This document shows, one piece after another, positions 20,277 to 27,475 of a stretch of DNA of 52,616 bases (the stretch's first letter is position 1; every line of letters begins with the position of its first letter). The position numbers and the translations under genes were made by a program. The notes beneath the pieces are model-generated. The model was not told where the DNA came from and made no database searches. It saw only the letters and a program-made list of their open reading frames with translations. Source of the stretch: Extensimonas perlucida (GTDB taxonomy: Bacteria > Pseudomonadota > Gammaproteobacteria > Burkholderiales > Burkholderiaceae_C); contig NZ_VMYE01000023.1 in the NCBI RefSeq assembly GCF_007655255.1, forward strand, positions 1-52,616, in the 5' to 3' direction.

Positions 20277-21337
20277 TCGGCACTCCAGATCGCCAGCAGG
20301 TGATTGCATTGGTTGAAGAAGCCGTCGACGGCGGGTGTCGGCGTGCACAGGCCTGTAGCGCCTTGGAGATCAGCCTTCGCACCTATCAGCGCTGGATGCG
20401 CGACGGTGACGGCGATAAGGGCCAGGTTGACGGACGAAAAGGCAGCCGCCGCGTGGCGCCGGCCAACAAGCTGAGCGAAGACGAGCGCCAGCGAATTCTG
20501 GAGGTTGCCAACAGCCCTGAATTTGCCAGCAGTCCGCCTAGTCAGATCGTGCCGACCTTGGCTGATCGAGGCGAGTACTTGGCATCAGAATCGACTGTCT
20601 ACCGGATCTTGAAAGACGAGAAGCAGCAGCATCACCGCGGCCGCGCAAAGAAGCCAAGCACAAGGGTCGTCACGAGCCACTGCGCAACCGAGCCGAACCG
20701 CTTGTGGGCGTGGGACATTACGTGGTTGCCGACCGGAGTGCGGGGCTTGTATTTTTACTGGTACATGGTGCTTGACGTCTACAGCCGCAAGATCGTCGGG
20801 CACGAAGTGAATGTCGCTGAGTCGGCGGAAATGGCATCGCTGCTGATGCACAAAGCCAGCTTGGCCGAGGGACTGGCCGGGCGTGAGGTGGTGCTCCACT
20901 CGGACAATGGCAGTTCGATGAAAGGCTCCACAATGTTGGCGACGTTAGAAAAGCTGGGGATCATGCCGTCGTTCAGCAGGCCTCGTGTGAGTAACGACAA
21001 TGCCTACGCCGAGTCACTGTTCCGGACCTGCAAATACCGGCCGAACTATCCGAGCAAGCCGTTTGAAAGTATCGAAAAGGCGCGGCAATGGACGCTGTCA
21101 TTTGTGCAGTGGTACAACCATCAGCACAAGCACAGCGGCCTGAAATTTGTGACGCCTGCGCAGCGCCATGACGGCAGGGACGCGGCGATCCTGAACCACC
21201 GCAAGCAGATCTACGAGGCTGCGAAGCAACGCCATCCGGAGCGCTGGAGTGGGGCTACTCGGGACTGGGAATTGAATGATGAAGTCTGGCTGAATCCGGA
21301 ACGGAAACCGCCAGAGCAATTAAAAAAAGCCGCATGA
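20273..21337 (+). CDS. IS3-family transposase OrfB (DDE catalytic part)
   Basis: A 354-residue rve-type integrase domain. The triad is D148 (WAWDITW), D211 (LHSDNGS) and E247 (NDNAYAESLF), spaced DD(35)E. An HTH_21-like segment lies before it. The only independent start is TTG at 20273, overlapping the orfA stop, so most product is probably made by frameshifting from orfA. Intact. Confidence 0.92.
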   Translation: MIGTPDRQQVIALVEEAVDGGCRRAQACSALEISLRTYQRWMRDGDGDKGQVDGRKGSRRVAPANKLSEDERQRILEVANSPEFASSPPSQIVPTLADRGEYLASESTVYRILKDEKQQHHRGRAKKPSTRVVTSHCATEPNRLWAWDITWLPTGVRGLYFYWYMVLDVYSRKIVGHEVNVAESAEMASLLMHKASLAEGLAGREVVLHSDNGSSMKGSTMLATLEKLGIMPSFSRPRVSNDNAYAESLFRTCKYRPNYPSKPFESIEKARQWTLSFVQWYNHQHKHSGLKFVTPAQRHDGRDAAILNHRKQIYEAAKQRHPERWSGATRDWELNDEVWLNPERKPPEQLKKAA

Positions 21338-21368
21338 CTTGACGCGACATCTTTGTTGACAACTACCG

Positions 21369-21455
21369 GTAATGCAAGTAGCGTATGCGCTCACGCAACT
21401 GGTCCAGAACCTTGACCGAACGCAGCGGTGGTAACGGCGCAGTGGCGGTTTTCAT
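21369..21455 (-). pseudogene. intI1: intI1 5' fragment (codons 1-29)
   Basis: The start ATG (21453-21455) and the first 29 codons of intI1, ending at the IS insertion. It is separated from the rest of the gene by 1663 bp. It still has the native upstream region with the integrase promoter. Confidence 0.92.
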
Positions 21456-21467
21456 GGCTTGTTATGA

Positions 21468-21483
21468 CTGTTTTTTTGTACAG
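21468..21483. promoter_or_regulatory. LexA box of the intI1 promoter
   Basis: CTGT-N8-ACAG, a perfect LexA core, upstream of the intI1 start: the SOS control typical of class 1 integrons. The overlapping P2 boxes (TTGTTA 21459-21464, TACAGT 21479-21484) are only 14 bp apart, so P2 lacks the GGG insertion and should be silent. Confidence 0.85.
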
Positions 21484-21590
21484 TCTATGCCTCGGGCATC
21501 CAAGCAGCAAGCGCGTTACGCCGTGGGTCGATGTTTGATGTTATGGAGCAGCAACGATGTTACGCAGCAGGGCAGTCGCCCTAAAACAAA

Positions 21591-21597
21591 GTTCGGC
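21591..21597 (+). other. attI1: attI1 crossover core with inserted cassette
   Basis: GTTCGGC preceded by the familiar attI1 flank CCTAAAACAAA. Recombination falls between G21591 and T21592. The attI1 arms with IntI1-binding repeats occupy roughly 21530-21597. Confidence 0.9.
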
Positions 21598-22407
21598 GCA
21601 CGAGGGGCCACGGTCAAGGTTGACGCTACCGATGAACACGCAGCCGTCGTGCGGCTGTTCAGCCATGTGGTGAATGGGCAGAGAGCAAGTTGTGTAGGAT
21701 TGACCGTTGCCGTACAGTCGCCGCGATGCTCAGCCAGTTTAGGCCCGTGTCGGCACGACTGGACGTTGTAAAGTTTTTTTATCGACAAGGAGGAAGAAGC
21801 ATGAAATTTCAGCGATTGACCTCGGTACTAGTGTTCGTACTCGCCGGCAGCCTGTTTCTGACTGCATCCGTTGCCCCGGCCGGGCCGAAGGAGGACGTTG
21901 CCGCCGCGACCATGAAATGGGCCCAGACTTTTGGACAAAACGATCCTGACAAAGTTGTTCCTCTCTATGCCACTGATGGAGTTCTCTGGGGAACTATCTC
22001 TCCTACCGTGCGAGCGGATCGAGCGGCGTTGCGCGACTACTTCGTCACGGCATTCAAGGTCTTGCCCGGTCTCAAGGTCACATTCGGCGAGCAATTGATC
22101 CGCGTTTATGGCGGCACCGCTGTCAACACCGGCTACTACACGTTCTCGTATAACAAGGACGGCGAAGCCAAGACGCTGCCAGCGCGTTACAGCTTCACAT
22201 TCGTGAAAGAGGGCGAGAACTGGATAATCGTGGACCATCACTCATCGGCGATGCCCGCCCCTCCTCGGTAGGCACACGCCTAGGGCCGGAGGGCCATGCT
22301 CGAACAGGATCGCGGATGACCTGGGATATGGCCGACAAGCGAACTTTTCGAGCCCCGCCGAACTTTAAATGCAGCGGACCGCCTTCGGCGGCCGCTGATT
22401 ATCGACG
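21592..22407 (+). mobile_element. Integron gene cassette, 816 bp
   Basis: Boundaries follow from symmetry. The cassette begins TTCGGC and its attC left core is GCCGAAC, the exact complement of GTTCGGC, so the excised circle would have a perfectly paired attC. The first 209 bp are a long leader without a clear gene. Then comes one ORF and the attC. It is the only cassette; tni sequence follows directly. Confidence 0.88.
21801..22271 (+). CDS. Cassette-encoded exported NTF2-like (SgcJ/EcaC-type) protein
   Basis: A 156-residue protein. A signal peptide covers about residues 1-29 (hydrophobic VLVFVLAGSLFLTASVAPA). The remainder resembles the NTF2-like SgcJ/EcaC or CaMKII-association fold: an N-terminal helix with W-A..F...D, VVPLYATDGVLWG, then paired strands (RYSFTFVKEGENWIIVDHHSS). 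That fold makes a small cone-shaped pocket used by very different enzymes and binding proteins, so the substrate cannot be inferred. The ATG is chosen because a strong AAGGAGGAAG site lies six bases upstream; the longer frame begins within the leader. No known resistance protein is recognised. Confidence 0.8.
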   Translation: MKFQRLTSVLVFVLAGSLFLTASVAPAGPKEDVAAATMKWAQTFGQNDPDKVVPLYATDGVLWGTISPTVRADRAALRDYFVTAFKVLPGLKVTFGEQLIRVYGGTAVNTGYYTFSYNKDGEAKTLPARYSFTFVKEGENWIIVDHHSSAMPAPPR

Positions 22408-22413
22408 TTGAAC
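22357..22413 (+). other. attC recombination site of the cassette
   Basis: A 57-bp site from GCCGAAC (22357-22363) to GTTGAAC (22407-22413). The centre folds as CAGCGG-A-CCGCC/GGCGG-CCGCTG with one unpaired A, the extrahelical base that marks folded attC sites. The last seven bases after the G belong to the transposon. 22414-22509 shows nothing else. Confidence 0.88.
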
Positions 22414-22509
22414 GACAGCTTTCCCAAAAGCTCTACGGCTGCTCTGGGTCGACACCGGTAATCGGATCGTTGCCGCACTGAACAGCGCCCCGTTCCAGGT
22501 CGCCTCCAT

Positions 22510-23148
22510 TTATGCGGCTGAACCGAGGGAGAGCAGCTTTACGCCGTCTGGCCGCAGTTCGCCCTTGGGCGACACGTGCCGGTAGAGCGTCTGCCGGGTA
22601 ATCCCGAGTTCTTCGCAGAGATCGCCCACCTTGGTTTCCGGTTGCCCCATGCTGGCCATCGCCAGGCGTAGCTTGGCGGCGGTCATCTTGAAGGGGCGCC
22701 CCCCTTTCCTGCCGCGAGCGCGCGCCGAGATAAGTCCAGCGACTGTTCGCTCGGAAATCAACTCACGCTCGAACTCGGCCAGCGCGGCAAAAATACCGAA
22801 CACAAGCTTGCCGGCGGCAGTCGTCGTGTCGACCGCCGCACCGTGACCGGTCAGGACCTTCAGGCCCACGCTACGCGCAGTTAGGTCGTGCACGGTGTTG
22901 ATCAGGTGGCGCAGATCACGGCCAAGCCGATCGAGCTTCCACACGATCAGCGTGTCCCCTTCACGAAGCGCCTTCAGGCAAGCAGCCAACCCTGGGCGAT
23001 CATCGCGCCTGCCCGAGGCCAGATCCTCGTAAAGGTGCGCAAGGCTCACACCAGCGGCGATGAGCGCATCGCGTTGCAAATTGGTGGACTGGGATCCGTC
23101 CGCCTTCGATACCCGCATGTAGCCGATCAGCACCTTTTCACCCGTCAC
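22510..23148 (-). CDS. tniR: Tn402-type serine resolvase TniR
   Basis: A 212-residue serine recombinase that resolves Tn402 cointegrates. The nucleophile is Ser14 in IGYMRVSKADGSQ, with KLDRLGRDLRHL and the long E helix (AALAEFERELISER) after it. A C-terminal HTH (ELGITRQTLYRH) binds res, which should lie in and around the 46-bp gap to tniQ. Also called tniC. It is in the tni order A-B-Q-R. Confidence 0.95.
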   Translation of the reverse strand: MTGEKVLIGYMRVSKADGSQSTNLQRDALIAAGVSLAHLYEDLASGRRDDRPGLAACLKALREGDTLIVWKLDRLGRDLRHLINTVHDLTARSVGLKVLTGHGAAVDTTTAAGKLVFGIFAALAEFERELISERTVAGLISARARGRKGGRPFKMTAAKLRLAMASMGQPETKVGDLCEELGITRQTLYRHVSPKGELRPDGVKLLSLGSAA

Positions 23149-23194
23149 GTATACGTTCGATTATGTGACAGTGTGAGCCGGAAAATTCTGGCCG

Positions 23195-24412
23195 TCAAAA
23201 TTTGTCACTTAACCCGTCATTCTGTCTAAGACATGCAAAGGGTCCATCAGGCTCGTAATGTGACAGAAATTCCGGGGGGATGCCTTCCTTTGCAAAGGTG
23301 GCTCGCAACTGTTCCAGGGAAGCTGGGTCGCGCCGACCATAGGAAGCCAAGGCGAACAGCGAGCGCGCCGTCTCGGGGTTGTGCCGCGCTTCAATGATCG
23401 CCTCACTGATAGCTTGGACCGCCCGTTGCCAGTGATTGACGGGTTCGGGCTTCGGCGCTTTCGCCGGCAGACCACTGGTGAACCCGGTTTGGGGCTCGGA
23501 CCAGAACAGCTTTGCATGCTCGCCTGGCGGGCTTATATCCCTCACCTCAATCAAGCTGATTGCCGCTGCCGCTGCCTCCAGCATCTGCAACCGTACTGCC
23601 GGGTTCAGGGTTTCATACGGTCGCCACAGACTTTGCCCAGCACGCAGCGGATGCCCGCAGCCTTGCCAGACTTGGCGGAGATACCCCGCGTAGGTTCCGC
23701 ACGCCGAAAGCGGGGTGTTCAGCTCATCGAGCAGCGTGCGTAGCAGCCGAAACCACAATCCAGCGTGGATGCGTCGGCGCGGCAGCTCCACATGGCCGGT
23801 CGTCAGTGCCTGCCAGGTACGCCGGTCCATCACTGCAATCGGGTCGCTGGCGGTGCGCGGCGCAGTGTCGGCGTTCTCCCAGCCGAGAAACCGCCCAGGC
23901 ACGCCCCAATAGGATTCCAGCCAGCAGCCATGCAGCGGGCAGCTCAGCATCAAGGGCAGCTTCCATGCAAGCAGTACGGCTTGGTTTGCCGGGTCGTTCA
24001 GACAGAGCGGACAGGCGCGATGTATCGGCTGGCTGGGCAGCCAGGCACGCCAGCTCGTGATGGATCGCGTCCTACGGCGGAGTTTCGGCAGCAGCACCGA
24101 GAGCTGGAACGCATAGGTTTCCAATGCATCTGGAATCTGATCATCAAGACTGTCCAGTAGCCAAGGCACCCAGCCGGCGAAACTCATGCAACGCAGCCGA
24201 TCCGGCTCGATGCCGCTCCGCAGGGAGAGCATCTCCAGCAGCGCCAGTGGTGGCGCGGTGTCCAGGTCATCAACCTGACCGTGACCAAGATCGTGCTCCA
24301 GCAGCTCGGACACCTCCATGTGATAGCAAAGGGCCACGCGGTTGAGCCACGAAGACAAGGCTTCGCCTTCCCTGGGAGCCGGATGCAGTGGCCAGCGTGG
24401 CGCTGGCTTCAC
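23195..24412 (-). CDS. tniQ: Transposition target-recognition protein TniQ
   Basis: A 405-residue TniQ/TnsD-family protein required for Tn402 transposition. An N-terminal region (PREGEALSSWLNRVA) and a Zn-ribbon (CPLCLNDPAN with a CPLHGCWLE pair, about residues 136-170) are typical. The start is GTG at 24412, overlapping the tniB stop (ATGTGA), giving the standard length. Tn402/Tn5053 elements use it when targeting plasmid res sites. Confidence 0.93.
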   Translation of the reverse strand: MKPAPRWPLHPAPREGEALSSWLNRVALCYHMEVSELLEHDLGHGQVDDLDTAPPLALLEMLSLRSGIEPDRLRCMSFAGWVPWLLDSLDDQIPDALETYAFQLSVLLPKLRRRTRSITSWRAWLPSQPIHRACPLCLNDPANQAVLLAWKLPLMLSCPLHGCWLESYWGVPGRFLGWENADTAPRTASDPIAVMDRRTWQALTTGHVELPRRRIHAGLWFRLLRTLLDELNTPLSACGTYAGYLRQVWQGCGHPLRAGQSLWRPYETLNPAVRLQMLEAAAAAISLIEVRDISPPGEHAKLFWSEPQTGFTSGLPAKAPKPEPVNHWQRAVQAISEAIIEARHNPETARSLFALASYGRRDPASLEQLRATFAKEGIPPEFLSHYEPDGPFACLRQNDGLSDKF

Positions 24413-25317
24413 ATCAGTTCCCGCTCGAATTGCCGCCGCCGCTCGCTGGGACCGGTGTAATCGGCCATGCTGAGCGTGCGATGGTTGATCGCTTCCTCGC
24501 CGCTCTCCACGGCGACGATGGCCGCCGCCATCAGCAAGTGCGCCAGTTCCCCTATGGTGCCCTCGCTGCGTGTGAGCAGGTAGCGAGCCATGTCCAGCGT
24601 GGCAATTGGGGAAGGCCGGCGCAGCGGGAGCGAAGCGGCGAAGCTGGCCAGCAGTGAGCAGCAATCGTCGTTGGCCTCCCATACCGGCAGCATCATCGGC
24701 TCGAAGCGATTTTCCAACTGGTCATCGGAGCGGATGGCTAGGTAGGCGTCGCGCGTGCCTACCCCAACCAACGGGATGCGCAGTTCGTTGCCGAGGAAGC
24801 GCAGCAGGTTGAGGAATTCCCGGCGGTTGACGCTGTTGCCGGCCAGCACGTTGTGCAGCTCGTCGATCACCAGCATGCGCACGCCGACCTTGCGCAGCAG
24901 TGCCAGAGCCAGTTGCTCCATTTCCGGCAACCGTGGGCGTGGGCGCAGCGGCGCGCCCATCGCGGCGAGCAGCGCGACGTAGAAGCGGATCACGGACGGC
25001 TCGGACGGCATCTGCACGACCAACACCGGGATGTGCTCCTGGTCGGCGTCGGAGCTGGCCGGGTGGGTGCGGCGGAACTTCTCGACGATCATCGACTTGC
25101 CATTGTTGGTCGGGCCAACCAGCAGCAGGTTGGGCATGCGTTGCTTGTTTGGCCACGCATAAAGGGCTTCCAGCCGGTTCAGCGCCTCGACTGCGCGCGG
25201 ATAGCCGATCCAGCGGTCGGCGCGAAGGCGCTGGATGCGCTCGTCCGCCGGAAGACGGGCCAAGCCCTGGGCCGCCGGCAGCAGGTGGGACAGGTCGATG
25301 ATGGGATATTCGTCCAC
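24409..25317 (-). CDS. tniB: Transposition ATPase TniB
   Basis: A 302-residue AAA+ ATPase that regulates the TniA transposase. Walker A is GPTNNGKS (residues 68-75) and Walker B VIDELHN (150-156). I start at GTG 25317 (MDEYPII), matching the usual length; a GTG at 25326 would overlap the tniA stop. It is coupled to tniQ by a stop/start overlap. Confidence 0.93.
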   Translation of the reverse strand: MDEYPIIDLSHLLPAAQGLARLPADERIQRLRADRWIGYPRAVEALNRLEALYAWPNKQRMPNLLLVGPTNNGKSMIVEKFRRTHPASSDADQEHIPVLVVQMPSEPSVIRFYVALLAAMGAPLRPRPRLPEMEQLALALLRKVGVRMLVIDELHNVLAGNSVNRREFLNLLRFLGNELRIPLVGVGTRDAYLAIRSDDQLENRFEPMMLPVWEANDDCCSLLASFAASLPLRRPSPIATLDMARYLLTRSEGTIGELAHLLMAAAIVAVESGEEAINHRTLSMADYTGPSERRRQFERELM

Positions 25318-25319
25318 GG

Positions 25320-26999
25320 CTACCACTCCTCAATCTGGTCGAACGGTTTGGCGGGTGGCAAGTTGTCTGCCTGCGGGTCGGCAATATCCGTATCCGGCGG
25401 AACGGGCTTGTCCGGCCGAGCTGATGTCTTGAGGTGCTGGCGGCGATCCGCGTCACGCCGCGCCTTGCGTGTGGCCTTCTGCGCGCTGGTCACAATCTCA
25501 CGCATCTGGCCGATCATGCGGAACAGCGCCGACTCATCCACCTGTTCGCGCCCTTGCTGCCGCAGTTTCGCCAGCGCCTGCCGTTGTTCCCAGAGGGTGA
25601 CAGCCGGATGCGACAAGGTACGGTAGGGAATTTCCAGGTAATGCTGTCCCTCCGGTTCCAGGACCCAGATACGGCTGATGTCGCGCGGATCGCGCCGGAT
25701 CAGAAAGGACGGCCAGCGTTCACGCCGCGCAATCCACGGCTTGAGCGCATCGGCGTAGTAGTGGATGTGGTCGATGACAAAGCCGGTGCGGGTCAGCGTG
25801 CGCCGGAGGATCGGCAGAAAATCGACCAGGAACGAAGTAGCGCGTGTGACGACGGCCGGTACGCCGACACGCGCCACGGCCTCGGCCCAGCGCGCGGCCG
25901 GCGGTTGGAGCAGGCCGTTGTGCACCGAACCGTGGTAGGTGCCGACCGCCAATGTGAGCCAGCGCTCTAGCTCGCGCAGCGTCAGGGCGGCCTTGTTTTC
26001 GGAATCGTAGTCGCCGCGCTGGTCAGGGTTGGAGAAGGTCGTTCCCGGCAGTTCGTCGTGAATCATCTGCATCGCCGTGCCGATGATCCGTTCCACGATG
26101 CCGCCATAGTGCGGCTGTCCCAGCGGGCGATAGTCCAGCCGGATGCCATGCTGCTCGCAACCCCGGCGCAGGGCCTCGCTCTTGAACTCGGCCGCGTTGT
26201 CTAGGTAGAGCAGCAAGGGCTTGCCGCTCATCTGCCAATCCATTTCCACGTTCAGTCCTTCCAGCCAAGGGCGCTTGTCGCAGGCGACATGCACGAGGCA
26301 CAGGCCAACCGAAACGGCAGACGGCGCTTCCAGCGTGACGACCATGCCGAGCACGCAGCGGGTGAACACGTCGATGGCGAGGGTCAGGTACGGGCGGCCA
26401 ATAGGTTGCCGGTCGCGGTCATCGACCACGATCAGGTCGATGACCGTATGGTCTATCTGCACCTGCTCCAGCGGCGCGGTCACGGCAGGAGGCTCGCCGC
26501 CCACACCTTGTAGGTCACGAGCGGCATCCTGGCCTTCCCGCCGGCGGATGACCTTGCGCGGGTCAAGGCTAGCGATCCGTAAGGCCACGGTATTGCGCGC
26601 CGGCACTCGCAGTTTTTGAGCCTTGCACACCTGAGTGACTTCGCGGTGAAAGGCCGCTAGGCTGCGCTTCTGCTTGGTCAGGAACCGCTTTTGCAGTAGC
26701 TCGTGGATGACGCGCTCGACCGGTTCCGGCAAGCGCCCCTTACCTTTACCTCCACCGGACTGGCCGGGCACCAGATCCGTCACGAGGCCGCTGCCTTGCC
26801 GGGCACGCCGGATCAGAACGTATACTTGGCGCCGAGACAAGCCCAGCGCCTGAGCCGCCATATCGGCCGCTTCGTGCCCGACCGTCTCCGACTGCGCCAA
26901 CGGACTGATGATCTCCGCACGACGGCGCGCACGCTCCCAAGCCTCATCAGGCAGAGTGGCCACGCCTTGTTCTGGAATCCGTGGGGTGTCCGTCGCCAT
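25320..26999 (-). CDS. tniA: Transposase TniA (DDE, retroviral-integrase fold)
   Basis: A 559-residue transposase. N-terminal helix-turn-helix segments (AQALGLSRRQVYVLIRRAR) bind the terminal repeats. The catalytic domain carries D183 (VQIDHTV), D267 (LYLDNAAE) and E303 (GGIVERIIG), spaced DD(35)E. The start is ATG 26999, the usual MATDTPRIPEQ; the upstream extension is noncoding. Intact, so the transposon may be active. Confidence 0.96.
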   Translation of the reverse strand: MATDTPRIPEQGVATLPDEAWERARRRAEIISPLAQSETVGHEAADMAAQALGLSRRQVYVLIRRARQGSGLVTDLVPGQSGGGKGKGRLPEPVERVIHELLQKRFLTKQKRSLAAFHREVTQVCKAQKLRVPARNTVALRIASLDPRKVIRRREGQDAARDLQGVGGEPPAVTAPLEQVQIDHTVIDLIVVDDRDRQPIGRPYLTLAIDVFTRCVLGMVVTLEAPSAVSVGLCLVHVACDKRPWLEGLNVEMDWQMSGKPLLLYLDNAAEFKSEALRRGCEQHGIRLDYRPLGQPHYGGIVERIIGTAMQMIHDELPGTTFSNPDQRGDYDSENKAALTLRELERWLTLAVGTYHGSVHNGLLQPPAARWAEAVARVGVPAVVTRATSFLVDFLPILRRTLTRTGFVIDHIHYYADALKPWIARRERWPSFLIRRDPRDISRIWVLEPEGQHYLEIPYRTLSHPAVTLWEQRQALAKLRQQGREQVDESALFRMIGQMREIVTSAQKATRKARRDADRRQHLKTSARPDKPVPPDTDIADPQADNLPPAKPFDQIEEW

Positions 27000-27115
27000 G
27001 CTCACCTCGCTTTGGTGCACACGAGTATTGAGCATAGTCGAGATTGGTGCAGATCACTTCTGATATTGAACTGTCAGGAGCTGGCTGCACAACAGCCATT
27101 ACGCCCAATCAACTG

Positions 27116-27140
27116 GTGCAGTCGTCTTCTGAAAATGACA
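27116..27140 (-). repeat. IRt end of the Tn402-type transposon
   Basis: The reverse complement starts TGTCATTTTCAGAAGACGAC, pairing with IRi. Further inward repeats lie within 27040-27115, including GCTGCAC and ATCTGCACC copies spaced like TniA sites. Confidence 0.92.
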
Positions 27141-27159
27141 TCCAGGGCAGGGCGGCCGC

Positions 27160-27333
27160 CATCGTCAGACCTGGCGATGGTCGACGCCGGCGCGCATCGT
27201 CGGATGTGGCGATGCGAGCTCGAGGTCGGTGGCCACCGCCGGCGACCTGGTGCCATCGTCGGCAATGGCGATGCTGCAGCTCGACGTGCGCGGCCTGGTC
27301 GTCTCGGCATCGTCGGATGCGGCGATGCTCGAG
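27160..27333. repeat. Palindromic repeat array downstream of traC
   Basis: Four 20-bp units CATCGTC-N6-GGCGATG at 27160-27179, 27195-27214, 27254-27273 and 27308-27327. Each is followed at once by a different palindrome: GTCGAC, CGAGCTCG, CTGCAG, CTCGAG. The order is the same as in the array after traM (41359-41512). The Tn402-type IRt lies 20 bp away. No gene is seen in 27141-27475. Confidence 0.92.
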
Positions 27334-27348
27334 CGAGGCGAAAAAAAA

Positions 27349-27371
27349 CCGCCTCGGGGTGTCCGAGGCGG
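27349..27371. terminator. Terminator at the end of the traC operon
   Basis: Perfect stem CCGCCTCGG-N5-CCGAGGCGG next to an A8 run (T8 for leftward transcripts), 105 bp past the traC stop and directly after the array's CTCGAG. Confidence 0.75.
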
Positions 27372-27475
27372 CAAGTCTGCATGCGGTTCAGGGAGGAAGA
27401 AACCGCGCCGGCGATCAGGGAGGAAAACCGCGCGGCCTGATGTGCAGCTCGGCCACTTTAGCCGGATTTTTCGAC

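Larger units (their letters stand above)
19706..21368 (+). mobile_element. IS3-family insertion sequence in intI1
   Basis: Wild-type integron sequence ends at GTAA (19702-19705) and resumes with GTAA (21369-21372), giving a 4-bp duplication and an element of 1663 bp. Well-matched inner inverted repeats start TGTCA (19713) and end TGACA (21361), sharing AGATGTCGCGTCA. Outside them are 7-bp unmatched ends on both sides, so the exact termini are uncertain: either poorly matched tips or an older footprint. It carries orfA and orfB with a frameshift signal. I cannot name the IS with certainty. Confidence 0.88.
18573..27140. mobile_element. Tn402-type transposon carrying a class 1 integron
   Basis: Bounded by 25-bp inverted repeats IRi (18573-18597) and IRt (27116-27140), both starting TGTC and sharing TTTTCAGAAGACG. 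Content: interrupted intI1, attI1, one cassette, then tniR, tniQ, tniB and tniA, all intact. It has no qac, sul1 or other 3' conserved segment, so this is the ancestral Tn402 arrangement and is in principle self-mobile. The flanking five bases differ (18568-18572 CTGGC; 27141-27145 TCCAG), so no target duplication is visible and plasmid DNA has been deleted beside it. Confidence 0.93.

Noticed and set aside
22414..22509. A second cassette or a qacE remnant after the attC
   Set aside because: Only 96 bp up to the tniR stop with no ORF or second attC core; it reads as Tn402 sequence.
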